Source: Paracnuella aquatica (GTDB lineage: Bacteria; Bacteroidota; Bacteroidia; Chitinophagales; Chitinophagaceae). From it: 64,000 nt of DNA. The notes beneath the pieces were generated by a model that worked only from the letters and a program-made list of their open reading frames with translations, made no database searches and had not been told where the DNA came from. The translations under genes were made by a program, and so were the position numbers. The DNA is taken from assembly GCF_003332885.2 (NCBI RefSeq), contig NZ_QOWJ01000014.1, forward strand, positions 1 to 64,000, written 5' to 3'. Position 1 is the first letter of the stretch; each line of letters opens with the position of its first letter. Below, in pieces: positions 9,567-17,027 of the stretch.

Positions 9567-9794
9567 CTGTATTTGATTTAGATTTTATTTAAATGCGCGT
9601 CGAAGGTACAATAATGATGCAAAATTGTTAAAAGAGCAGCGCTTCAATGAATTTTATTCAATGATTATGCTCAGTTTGTTGAACAATCTTACTGATACCC
9701 ATCAGGAAAAGGCGAGAAAAAGTTGGCGCACTGTTAAACCTCACCTGCCCTTTGGCAGTCCATAAGCCACCCTTTAAAAACTAAACCCTACCTC

Positions 9795-10301
9795 ATGAAC
9801 AAACACCGCTTGTTTTTTGCGCTGGCTTTTGCCGCATGTATTTCTTTTGCTGCGTGCAATAAAGAAGAAAGCGGCCACACTTTACGGGTACGCCTTACCG
9901 ATGCACCCACGGCGCTGGATGAAGTAAATGTAGACCTGCAGCAGGTGCTGGTAAAAATGGACCGCGACTCGGCGGCGTGGATTACATTGAAAGCTGTACC
10001 CGGCGTGTACAACCTGCTGGACCTGCAAAACGGCGTGGACACGCTGATTGCCGAAGGCGATGTTGGTACCGGCACCGTGAAAGAGATTCGCCTGGTGCTA
10101 GGCGAAAACAACTCGGTTGTGGCCAATGGCGAAACACATGACCTCACCATTCCAAGCGGCGCACAATCGGGGCTGAAGATCAAAATCAGCAAGCCGATGC
10201 GCCAAACACTTGATTCACTCACCATCGATTTTGATGCAGCGCTTTCTGTAAAACAGGAACGCGACGGCTACAAATTACGGCCTGTGCTGCGGGTTAAGTA
10301 G
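9795..10301 (+). CDS. DUF4382 lipoprotein
   Basis: 168 residues. The lipobox is visible in FAACISFAACNKEES (modified cysteine at residue 21), so the protein is membrane-anchored outside the cytoplasm. The rest matches DUF4382: LRVRLTDAP at residues 30-38, DEVNVDLQQVLV, YNLLDLQNG near residue 73, and the C-terminal beta strands LKIKISKP and DFDAALSV. The function of DUF4382 is unknown. The gene stands alone and is closed by a terminator at 10327. Confidence 0.9.
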   Translation: MNKHRLFFALAFAACISFAACNKEESGHTLRVRLTDAPTALDEVNVDLQQVLVKMDRDSAAWITLKAVPGVYNLLDLQNGVDTLIAEGDVGTGTVKEIRLVLGENNSVVANGETHDLTIPSGAQSGLKIKISKPMRQTLDSLTIDFDAALSVKQERDGYKLRPVLRVK

Positions 10302-10326
10302 CGTTTTCATTCTTGTTTTTTTGGTT

Positions 10327-10354
10327 AAAAGGCCCCGCATTGCGGGGCCTTTTT
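10327..10354 (+). terminator. Terminator after DUF4382 gene
   Basis: AAAAGGCCCCGCA, one-base loop region, TGCGGGGCCTTTTT: a GC-rich stem followed by T residues, 26 bases after the stop. Confidence 0.85.
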
Positions 10355-10420
10355 GCAAGCCCATGTATAGTAAAATGGTATTGTCTTTGTTTCAGTAGCA
10401 CGAACCATAAATTGTGGCTT

Positions 10421-10642
10421 ATGTTTCGTGTGGAGAAAGCACCCTATGAAATGGAAGTGATGGTAAAGGATGAAACCGTACGGATTCGTCCGGGCAAAAA
10501 GTACTTGAACCTTGTGGGCCGCACCCTGGCCTGCTGCGAAGAGTTTTTAGCACAGCAATTTTTCAAGCAACACAATGTGGCCGACAAATATAGGCTGATG
10601 CAGGCTTATTTCGAAAGCAGGGGTTGGCAGGTAAGTGCCTGA
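10421..10642 (+). CDS. Small conserved-looking protein of unknown function
   Basis: 73 residues from the ATG at 10421; the frame is open further upstream but that part overlaps the terminator of the previous gene. The protein is soluble, with a beta-rich first half (EMEVMVKDETVRIRPG) and a helical second half (EEFLAQQFF...DKYRLMQAYFESRGW). No family was recognised. It stands between a terminator and cysE, in the same direction as cysE, with 124 bases between. Reading-frame length and codon use look coding, but this is the least certain protein in this part. Confidence 0.5.
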   Translation: MFRVEKAPYEMEVMVKDETVRIRPGKKYLNLVGRTLACCEEFLAQQFFKQHNVADKYRLMQAYFESRGWQVSA

Positions 10643-10766
10643 TTTGGCCTTTGTCAAATGGAGCCGTTGCAGGTGCGGCGGTATTAATATGGCGCACAAA
10701 ACAAAAAGGAAGCTAATTTTATCGTTGCTGCCCGGGCCCTGATGCGCTCCGCAGCAAAATACTCGT

Positions 10767-11579
10767 ATGGATAAAAACTTCCTGCAACACCTTTTCCATA
10801 AACAACAGCAGGTGGAGGCCGTGCCTTCAAACGCTGCCATATCCGATTGGGCCATGAACGTGGTGGCCCTGCTTTTTCCCGAACGTGCTGAAACCGGAAC
10901 GCTATCCGTGGCGCAATTAGCATCGCGTTTTACCGAATTGGAACATGAACTGGTGCAAATTTTAAACGGCACACAGGCCTGCACCGATTGCAACAATGAA
11001 ATGCGCAGTCGCAGCTTTTTTAAAGATCTGCCGCAATTGTATGAAACGCTTAATCGCGATGTATCAGCCATTCTGCAAGGCGACCCTGCAGCCACCAACG
11101 AATTCGAAGTAATCAGGGCTTATCCTGGTTTTTTCGCCATATCCATTTACCGCATTGCGCATGCACTGCTATTGCTGCAGGTGCCCTTGCTGCCGCGCAT
11201 TCTGACGGAGTTTGCGCATTCAAAAACAGGTATTGATATTCACCCCGGCGCAACAATCGGCGAATATTTTTTTATTGACCATGGAACGGGCATTGTTATT
11301 GGCGAAACAACAGTGATTGGCAACCATGTAAAACTTTACCAGGGCGTTACGCTAGGTGCGCTAAGTGTAAGCAAGGAACTGGCCCACACCAAACGCCACC
11401 CCACCGTCGAAGACCATGTTGTGATTTACAGTGGCGCTACCATTTTGGGCGGCGAAACCATAGTTGGCCACCACAGTGTTATTGGCGGCAACGTGTGGCT
11501 TACTGCCAGCGTTCCTCCAGGTTCACTGGTATTTCACAACCCCGAGATTACCGTATTGGAAGGAAAAATTTTGATCTAA
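10767..11579 (+). CDS. cysE: Serine O-acetyltransferase
   Basis: 270 residues. It makes O-acetylserine from serine and acetyl-CoA, the first step of cysteine synthesis. The N-terminal helical half is followed by a left-handed beta-helix with hexapeptide repeats. Family segments include the DIHPGATIGEYFFIDHGTG stretch (about residues 151-169), VIGETTVIG, KLYQGVTLGA and HPTVEDHVVIYSGATILGG. The stop codon TAA shares its last base with the ATG of cysM, so translation of the two is coupled. This agrees with the two enzymes acting in sequence. Confidence 0.94.
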   Translation: MDKNFLQHLFHKQQQVEAVPSNAAISDWAMNVVALLFPERAETGTLSVAQLASRFTELEHELVQILNGTQACTDCNNEMRSRSFFKDLPQLYETLNRDVSAILQGDPAATNEFEVIRAYPGFFAISIYRIAHALLLLQVPLLPRILTEFAHSKTGIDIHPGATIGEYFFIDHGTGIVIGETTVIGNHVKLYQGVTLGALSVSKELAHTKRHPTVEDHVVIYSGATILGGETIVGHHSVIGGNVWLTASVPPGSLVFHNPEITVLEGKILI

Positions 11580-12451
11580 TGGCAGGCATTTTAGATACAG
11601 TAGGCAATACGCCACAAATAGCATTACAACGGTTAAACCCAAACCCACGGCTACGCATATACGCAAAACTGGAGGGAAACAATCCCGGTGGCAGTGTAAA
11701 GGACCGGCCGGCACTGAACATGATCCGCAGTGCGCTGGAACGTGGTGAAATAAATAAGGAAACGAAACTGATTGAAGCAACGTCGGGCAACACTGGTATT
11801 GCACTGGCGCTGATGGCAAAGTTGTACGGCATTGAAATAGAACTGGTGATGCCAGCCAGCAGCACCCGCGAAAGAGTGTTGACCATGGAGGCATTTGGTG
11901 CCACGGTAACGCTGCTGGAAAATATTGAAACCTGCCGCGATTATGCCGAGGAAAAAGCTGCCAGTGGCACTTTTCACCTACTCAACCAATTTTCCAACCC
12001 GGACAACTACATGGCCCATTACAAAACAACAGGCCCGGAAATTTGGAAAGACACTGAAGGACAAGTCACCCATTTTGTAAGTTCAATGGGCACCACCGGC
12101 ACCATCATGGGCTGTTCACGATTTTTAAAAGAACAAAACAGCAACCTGCAAATTGTTGGCTGCCAGCCCACGGAGGAATCGTCCATTCCGGGCATCCGCC
12201 GGTGGCCGGTTGAATACCTTCCGAAGATTTTTGAACCTGCACGGGTAGACCGCATCATGGATGTATCGCAGCAGGAAGCAACCGAAATGACCCGCCGGCT
12301 GGCCCGCGAAGAAGGCATTTTTGCCGGCATGAGCAGCGGTGGTGCCGCTGCCGCCGCCATAAGACTGGCTCAAGAACTGGAAAGCGGCGTGATCGTTTTT
12401 ATCTGCTGCGATCGTGGCGACCGATATTTGAGTTCGGATTTGTTTGGGTAG
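11579..12451 (+). CDS. cysM: Cysteine synthase (PLP-dependent)
   Basis: 290 residues from the ATG at 11579. It replaces the acetyl group of O-acetylserine with sulfide to give cysteine. The PLP lysine is in GGSVKDRPA near residue 41, the substrate loop TSGNTGIALA near residue 69, and the phosphate-binding FVSSMGTTGTIMG near residue 168. The C-terminus keeps the GIFAGMSSGGAAAAA and FICCDRGDRYLSS segments. The length and ...RWPVEYLPKI stretch fit CysM better than CysK. Translationally coupled to cysE. Confidence 0.93.
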   Translation: MAGILDTVGNTPQIALQRLNPNPRLRIYAKLEGNNPGGSVKDRPALNMIRSALERGEINKETKLIEATSGNTGIALALMAKLYGIEIELVMPASSTRERVLTMEAFGATVTLLENIETCRDYAEEKAASGTFHLLNQFSNPDNYMAHYKTTGPEIWKDTEGQVTHFVSSMGTTGTIMGCSRFLKEQNSNLQIVGCQPTEESSIPGIRRWPVEYLPKIFEPARVDRIMDVSQQEATEMTRRLAREEGIFAGMSSGGAAAAAIRLAQELESGVIVFICCDRGDRYLSSDLFG

Positions 12452-12469
12452 GCGTTGTGGAGGTTGTTG

Positions 12470-12772
12470 TTCGTGAAACGTGAAACGTCAATCGTGAAAA
12501 TCTTGAACCACAAAGACACGAAAAACACGAAGGAACACGAAGCGTTAATGCGAATGATTCAGCCTAATAAGAAAGGCAAAAATTGAGATGAGTAGGTTGG
12601 TAAAATGCCAATAACCGTTTTAATTCTTGCCTTTTGTTTTTGTAATTAAACAATGGCTTTTAATTGCCAGTTGTAGAACAAAGAATGGGATCGCGTCAAA
12701 TCGTTATGCAGTTAGTTAAATAACAATGCTCGATTATTCACGATTCACGATTGACGTTTCACGTTTGACGAA
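12470..12772. repeat. Short-word inverted repeat (word CGTGAAA) beside tRNA-Glu
   Basis: Left arm 12470-12498 and right arm 12744-12772 are reverse complements over 29 bases with one mismatch; the core CGTGAAACGTCAATCGTGAA is exact. Each arm is built from the repeated word CGTGAAA or TTTCACG. The 245 bases between hold no gene that I can support. A third, slightly diverged copy of the right arm lies at 13060-13088, before the second tRNA-Glu unit. Confidence 0.8.
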
Positions 12773-12792
12773 AGCGCACCAACACTAAATGA

Positions 12793-12820
12793 AAAAGCCC
12801 CACAACCGTGGAGCTTTTTT
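12793..12820 (-). terminator. Terminator of tRNA-Glu copy 1
   Basis: Minus strand: AGCTCCAC, a loop GGTT, GTGGGGCT and a T-run, starting just after the tRNA 3' end. Confidence 0.75.
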
Positions 12821-12823
12821 TTG

Positions 12824-12895
12824 TACCGCGTACGGGATTCGAACCCGTATCGCCTCCGTGAAAGGGAGGTGTCCTAGCCCTTAGACGAACGCGGC
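12824..12895 (-). tRNA. tRNA-Glu (anticodon TTC), copy 1
   Basis: 72 bases, minus strand. Acceptor GCCGCGT pairs with ACGCGGT (first pair G-U). The D arm is GTCT...AGGAC. The anticodon stem CCTCC/GGAGG holds loop CTTTCAC with anticodon TTC, reading GAA and GAG. The T arm is ACGGGTTCGAATCCCGT. The discriminator is A and CCA is not encoded. Identical in sequence to the copy at 13142-13213. Confidence 0.95.
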
Positions 12896-12913
12896 GTTCG
12901 TGTTTTGGGAGTG

Positions 12914-12945
12914 CAAAGATAAGGGCAGAGATTATTGCACCCAAA
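12914..12945 (-). promoter_or_regulatory. Promoter of tRNA-Glu copy 1
   Basis: Minus strand TTTG (12942-12945), 20-base spacer, TATCTTTG (12914-12921), followed by CACTCCC. Full consensus, with the tRNA starting 19 bases downstream. Confidence 0.8.
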
Positions 12946-13108
12946 GGAAATCATTTCGTTTTTCTAAAAAAATTTACTTGCACACAGCTAATCATTTCTC
13001 ATACGAAAAGATCAGCGTTCCTCCCAACCTATCCACTATTCACCGTTGCCCACTCACCATTCACAATCGACGTTTCACGTTTCACGAATCCACACCAACA
13101 CTAAATGA

Positions 13109-13139
13109 AAAAAGCCCCACAACCGTGGAGCTCTTTTTC
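13109..13139 (-). terminator. Terminator of tRNA-Glu copy 2
   Basis: Same hairpin as after copy 1 (GAGCTCCACGG / CCGTGGAGCTC region with GTGGGGCT arm), ending in a T-run on the minus strand. Confidence 0.7.
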
Positions 13140-13141
13140 TG

Positions 13142-13213
13142 TACCGCGTACGGGATTCGAACCCGTATCGCCTCCGTGAAAGGGAGGTGTCCTAGCCCTT
13201 AGACGAACGCGGC
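13142..13213 (-). tRNA. tRNA-Glu (anticodon TTC), copy 2
   Basis: 72 bases, minus strand, identical base for base to the copy at 12824-12895, including anticodon TTC and the G-U first acceptor pair. It has its own promoter and terminator, so the two genes are separate transcription units. Confidence 0.95.
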
Positions 13214-13231
13214 GTTCGTGTTTTGGGAGTG

Positions 13232-13262
13232 CAAAGATAGGCGTCCGCTTTAAACTGCCAAA
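13232..13262 (-). promoter_or_regulatory. Promoter of tRNA-Glu copy 2
   Basis: Minus strand TTTG (13259-13262), 19-base spacer, TATCTTTG (13232-13239). The -33 box overlaps the T-run of the DUF4136 terminator. Confidence 0.8.
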
Positions 13263-13292
13263 AAAATTAAAAGGCCCTATAGAAATAGGGCC
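13262..13292 (-). terminator. Terminator after DUF4136 gene
   Basis: Minus strand GGCCCTAT, loop TTCT, ATAGGGCC, then TTTTAATTTTTTT; it lies 26 bases past the stop of the lipoprotein gene. Confidence 0.85.
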
Positions 13293-13317
13293 CGGATTAT
13301 GATAAGCAAAAAATACA

Positions 13318-13902
13318 CTAACGCTTCGCCACATCGAACTTGCGGAAAATGCTTTTCACGCTGCTTTCGATTTCCTTACGCGTAAGGTTGCGGCTGTTGA
13401 TTTCCGAGGTGGTCCAACCCTGCCACACGGTTTTTTCCGTTGCTGCATCTACCATCGTAATGGTTACCGTGCCCTCACGTACTTCATAGGCCGCATTGTC
13501 GTAGCCCATGAATTGCGATGGATAGTAAACGCCAATCCAACGCCGGGTATACGGGTTAAACAAATACCGGGTATAAGGCCGCGAGTATAAGGGGTTGTTT
13601 GTTTCCCGGAGGTTCTTTTCTACCAGCACATCATAGCCCAGCAACACATCCGGTTTAGTATTGCTTTCGCGCCAACCCTGCTTCACTAGTTCGGCGGCCA
13701 CGGCTGCTTTGATGTTGCGTTCTGTTAAGTCCGATGTTACTTTCTGTTTTGCTGAATCCGTGTCTGAAGTTTCTGTCCAGGCAAAAGTTTTGTACTTGCT
13801 GAAGTTAACCGTTTCGTCTTTTTCCACATGCGCCACGGCTGCACAACCGCTTACTACAAAAGCTGCCAAAAACAAGATTCCCAGCAGTCTTACAGGCTTC
13901 AT
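13318..13902 (-). CDS. DUF4136 lipoprotein
   Basis: 194 residues. Lipobox FVVSGCAA puts the modified cysteine near residue 20. The DUF4136 pattern follows: VNFSKYKTFAW near residue 33, IKAAVAAELVKQGW near residue 63, PDVLLGYDV near residue 83, and the C-terminal EGTVTITMVDA...TVWQGW repeat region near residues 142-165. Function unknown; such proteins sit in the outer membrane or periplasm. A strong Shine-Dalgarno-like AGGAG lies 7 bases upstream of the ATG, which is uncommon in this lineage. Confidence 0.9.
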   Translation of the reverse strand: MKPVRLLGILFLAAFVVSGCAAVAHVEKDETVNFSKYKTFAWTETSDTDSAKQKVTSDLTERNIKAAVAAELVKQGWRESNTKPDVLLGYDVLVEKNLRETNNPLYSRPYTRYLFNPYTRRWIGVYYPSQFMGYDNAAYEVREGTVTITMVDAATEKTVWQGWTTSEINSRNLTRKEIESSVKSIFRKFDVAKR

Positions 13903-14072
13903 TTATGCTCCTTTTTTCTTTTAAAGACGCAAATTCGGTGCGGTTATTTCAAAGAGAATGTGAAAAAAAATCACACGCATTTTTAAAGCAGAAAATTGAC
14001 GTTTTGCAGCGGTGCATTCTTATTAAATATTGTTAACTGACCAGATGTCGGAAACACGTATGTCATGAATGC

Positions 14073-14099
14073 AAAATGGCTCCGTTTAAGAGCCATTTT
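14073..14099 (-). terminator. Terminator after beta-CASP nuclease gene
   Basis: AAAATGGCTC, loop, GAGCCATTTT hairpin 10 bases beyond the stop at 14110, read on the minus strand. Confidence 0.75.
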
Positions 14100-14109
14100 G
14101 CCGGAAACT

Positions 14110-15513
14110 TTATCCTAAACCAACCTCCTGGTGGCGGTCCGGGATGATCACATCAACGTAACCTTTGCGCTGCAAGCGCTCCTTAAAATCCTGCTGCACA
14201 TCGTACTCGCCGTGCACCAAAAAAAGCTTTTGCACCGTGTTCGGATCCTGTTCCGCCAGCCATTGGCTCATATCCTCGTAATCGCCGTGGGCACTCATGC
14301 TTTTGATTACGCCTACCTCGGCGTGCACCTCGTGGCGTACACCAAAAATGCTCACTTCTTTTTGCCCGTCCATCAGCCTGCCACCCAGCGATTGCGGCTC
14401 ACAATATCCGGTCATTAAAATGGCATTGCGGCTGTTCTCGATGTTGTTGGAGATATGGTGTTTTACGCGGCCAGCTTCCGCCATTCCGCTGGCCGAAATA
14501 ATAACGCAAGGCTCGTTGCGGTAGTTCAGGATTTTTGACTCCTCAACCGACTGTACATATTGCAGCCCGTTGAAATGAAAAGGATCATGATCTTCCTGCA
14601 ACACCCGCTGAATGGTTTTATTAAAATATTGCGGGTACTTCTTTACCAACGCCGTTGTTGCAATACTCAATGGACTGTCTAAAAAATAATCCAGTCGCGG
14701 CAACCTGTTCTCTAATTCGAGTTGATTGAGGGCATATAAAATCTCCTGTGTGCGGCCCAGGCTGAATGCAGGAATAATCAGTTTGCCCCTGCGCTGTACA
14801 CACACTTTTTCAATCCAGTGCAACAGTAGCTCCACGCTGGATGCAACACTTTTGTGCAGGCTGTTGCCATAGGTCGATTCGAGGATGATAAAATCGGCTT
14901 GCGGGAACGGTGCCGGCGACCGCAGTATCACATCGCGGTAGCGGCCGAGATCGCCGCTGAAAGAGATTTGCCGCTGCACGCCGTTTTCAGTAATGCGCAG
15001 GTGTACCGCAGCGCTGCCAATAATGTGGCCGGCATCGGTGAACATCACCTCCACTCCTTCCAGCACTTCAAACCATTGCCCATACTCGCGGGTTTTAAAT
15101 AACTGCATGGCCGCAACTGCATCTTCTTTGCGGTACAGCGGTTCAATCAACGGCCGCCCTTCTGCCCTCCGTTTTTTGTTGCTGTATTTAATATCACTTT
15201 CCTGTATTTGCGCCGAATCTTCGAGTAAAATTGCTGCAATATCACGGGTTGCCGGCGTGCAATAAATGGGTCCGCTGAAGCCGTCTTTTACAAGTTTGGG
15301 CAGCAGGCCGCAATGATCGATGTGGCCATGCGAAAGCACCACCACATCTACCGTTGCCGGATCAAAACCAAATTTTCGGTTAAGCGCCTCCGTTTCTTTG
15401 CCCATGCCCTGGAACAGGCCACAATCGAGCAGAATTTGTTTGCCGTTTTTGAGGGTCAGTAAATGTTTGGAGCCGGTTACGGAACGGGCTGCACCATGGA
15501 AAGCAATTTTCAT
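14110..15513 (-). CDS. Metallo-beta-lactamase / beta-CASP RNA-processing nuclease
   Basis: 467 residues. Two-zinc metal site in LSHGHIDHCG near residues 60-69. The beta-CASP part carries IIPAFSLGRTQEILYAL near residue 245 and SGMAEAGRVKHH near residue 343. The C-terminal RNA-specificity part ends with the LFLVHGEYDVQQDF segment. The order matches bacterial homologues of the CPSF-73/Ysh1 group, which cleave RNA; the substrate is unknown. It is followed by a terminator and preceded by a hotdog-fold gene in the same direction. Confidence 0.9.
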   Translation of the reverse strand: MKIAFHGAARSVTGSKHLLTLKNGKQILLDCGLFQGMGKETEALNRKFGFDPATVDVVVLSHGHIDHCGLLPKLVKDGFSGPIYCTPATRDIAAILLEDSAQIQESDIKYSNKKRRAEGRPLIEPLYRKEDAVAAMQLFKTREYGQWFEVLEGVEVMFTDAGHIIGSAAVHLRITENGVQRQISFSGDLGRYRDVILRSPAPFPQADFIILESTYGNSLHKSVASSVELLLHWIEKVCVQRRGKLIIPAFSLGRTQEILYALNQLELENRLPRLDYFLDSPLSIATTALVKKYPQYFNKTIQRVLQEDHDPFHFNGLQYVQSVEESKILNYRNEPCVIISASGMAEAGRVKHHISNNIENSRNAILMTGYCEPQSLGGRLMDGQKEVSIFGVRHEVHAEVGVIKSMSAHGDYEDMSQWLAEQDPNTVQKLFLVHGEYDVQQDFKERLQRKGYVDVIIPDRHQEVGLG

Positions 15514-15591
15514 AACGTAATAGTTAATGTCTTGAAGTTAAGGCGGATGGACGGGAAAATAAAAGACATGGATCATGCACCACTTGGCCGT

Positions 15592-16119
15592 TCATGCAGT
15601 GAGACTGTTTACAATCGCCGCACCCTTTGCTTTAAACGACCATTCAAAAACAAAAGTCGCTACCGGTTCGCCCTGGCTATTTTTTCCTTCGCTATGTACG
15701 CTAATGGTTTGGGACGTTCCGTTTTGTACCGCTTTTTCTACGGCATCCTTTATGGCAGCGCCATCGCTGCAGGTGAAAAATGTGGTGCCGGTAGCTTTTT
15801 TAAAAAAGCGGGCTTCCATGCCGATTACCAGCATGGATACCGGCGGCTTGCGGCCCCATACCTGCGCCATCGATAGCACGCCGGTGCTTAGTTCGGCGGC
15901 CATGCTGAGACATGCAAAATACGTAGACCGGAATGGGTTGGTAGTAGACCAGCGGTAAGGAACGGACACAGTGCAAGCCCCTTCATTTACGCTGACAATT
16001 CGCAGCCCTGAAAATGCAGCAGCCGGCAATTTGCGCAGCAAAAAGAGCCGCAGTTTCCACGGGCTTTGAATGATCTGGAAAAACTGATCGGAAGGTTGCA
16101 ATTGGGCTTGTTGTTGCAT
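15592..16119 (-). CDS. DUF4442 hotdog-fold protein
   Basis: 175 residues, soluble. The segment V..N.G.C.VSVPYRWSTTNPFRSTYFACLSMAAEL (read from residue ~45) is the typical DUF4442 strand-turn-helix related to PaaI-type thioesterases. The second half carries the long beta strands (ARFFKKATGTTFFTC, ATFVFEWSFKAK). It may act on an acyl-CoA or acyl-ACP; there is no direct evidence. It lies 78 bases upstream of the beta-CASP gene, same strand. Confidence 0.8.
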   Translation of the reverse strand: MQQQAQLQPSDQFFQIIQSPWKLRLFLLRKLPAAAFSGLRIVSVNEGACTVSVPYRWSTTNPFRSTYFACLSMAAELSTGVLSMAQVWGRKPPVSMLVIGMEARFFKKATGTTFFTCSDGAAIKDAVEKAVQNGTSQTISVHSEGKNSQGEPVATFVFEWSFKAKGAAIVNSLTA

Positions 16120-16230
16120 GCAAAGCGGTTATGCTTAAAGTTACCGCAGTTGTTGCAACAAATATTAAACAGAACTTTTGTTTACAACATTTATCCCGCT
16201 TAAACAAACTAATCAGCAACGAAAAACGGC

Positions 16231-16716
16231 TTAACTTTCTTTGTAATTGCATGCCTGCAAAGCCACCGGCGACCAGTTGTATAAAAAGCTTTTTACTTTT
16301 TCAAAATCGTAGCCATTGCCTTTTTGCAGCAAAGTATTGTCCTGCGTATGCAGCCGGTTGCCGGCGGAATCAAGCACCACCAGCACCGGGAAGCCAAAAC
16401 GCTGCGGAAAACCAATCCGACTCAGCATCGCCTCGTTGCGGTTTTCTTTACTGTAATTAAGGTGATACAAAATATAGCTGCCCTCCAGCATCCGTTTCAG
16501 TGTGCTGTCGGTTTGCAACATGGCATTGAACTTATAACACCACACACACCAGTTGCCGCCGATTTGCACCAGCACGTGTTTGCGTTCAGCCTTTGCACGA
16601 ATCATCAATGCAGCCAGGTCTTTTTCGGCATTGGCGTACGGGTTATACAATTTGGTTGTGTCGGCGCCACGGGCCTGCAACGAACATATCACCAACAGCA
16701 ACACCAGGTATTTCAT
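16231..16716 (-). CDS. Exported thioredoxin-like protein (CxxC: CVWC)
   Basis: 161 residues with a signal peptide (MKYLVLLLVICSLQARGA). A thioredoxin fold follows: KHVLVQIGGNWCVWCYKFNAM with redox pair CVWC near residue 57, and the cis-proline segment FGFPVLVVLDSAGN near residue 108. It is of the thioredoxin_7/DUF255 type, expected to act on disulfides in the periplasm. No partner gene lies beside it. The 311 bases to the next gene (16717-17027) show no further gene. Confidence 0.85.
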   Translation of the reverse strand: MKYLVLLLVICSLQARGADTTKLYNPYANAEKDLAALMIRAKAERKHVLVQIGGNWCVWCYKFNAMLQTDSTLKRMLEGSYILYHLNYSKENRNEAMLSRIGFPQRFGFPVLVVLDSAGNRLHTQDNTLLQKGNGYDFEKVKSFLYNWSPVALQACNYKES

Positions 16717-17027
16717 CGTACGCTTTTTGTTTTCAGGCTTTAAAATTAGCGCAAGTTTTCCATGCCCTTTGCCGCCGGTAAAATATGGGCTGGCCGCCGC
16801 TTGTACAAATACCAGCTTTGCTTAATTTCACCGGAATTATCCTGCTGTAATAAAAAGAAATTCCGTTTGGCGCAGCTTTCTCACCGACCTAATTTTCTGC
16901 GGCCCGGCGTGCATGCAATACTGACCTTCGGAAAAAGCCTCCTGTAAAAAAGGATGCTGGTTTCTGTTCGTTAAAGCGCCTGTTCCAGGCTTTCTTTTGA
17001 AATACATGGGCAACAGCACCAAATCTT

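Larger units (their letters stand above)
12744..13262. repeat. Tandem duplication carrying two tRNA-Glu units
   Basis: Two direct copies (about 12744-12945 and 13060-13262) share, in order: the TTTCACG arm, the phrase CACCAACACTAAATGAAAAA, the terminator hairpin, the tRNA gene (identical), TTCGTGTTTTGGGAGTG and the CAAAGATA promoter box. Between the units, 12946-13059 is unique. The shared flanks show that a whole transcription unit was duplicated rather than only the tRNA. Confidence 0.85.

Noticed and set aside
12479-13088. CRISPR-like repeats near tRNA-Glu
   Set aside because: The CGTGAAA words are short, irregularly spaced and inverted, with no spacers of constant length and no cas genes.
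12824-13213. tRNA-Glu pair as attL/attR of an integrated element
   Set aside because: Only 246 bases lie between the copies and no integrase is present; the repeat covers promoter and terminator too, so duplication is simpler.
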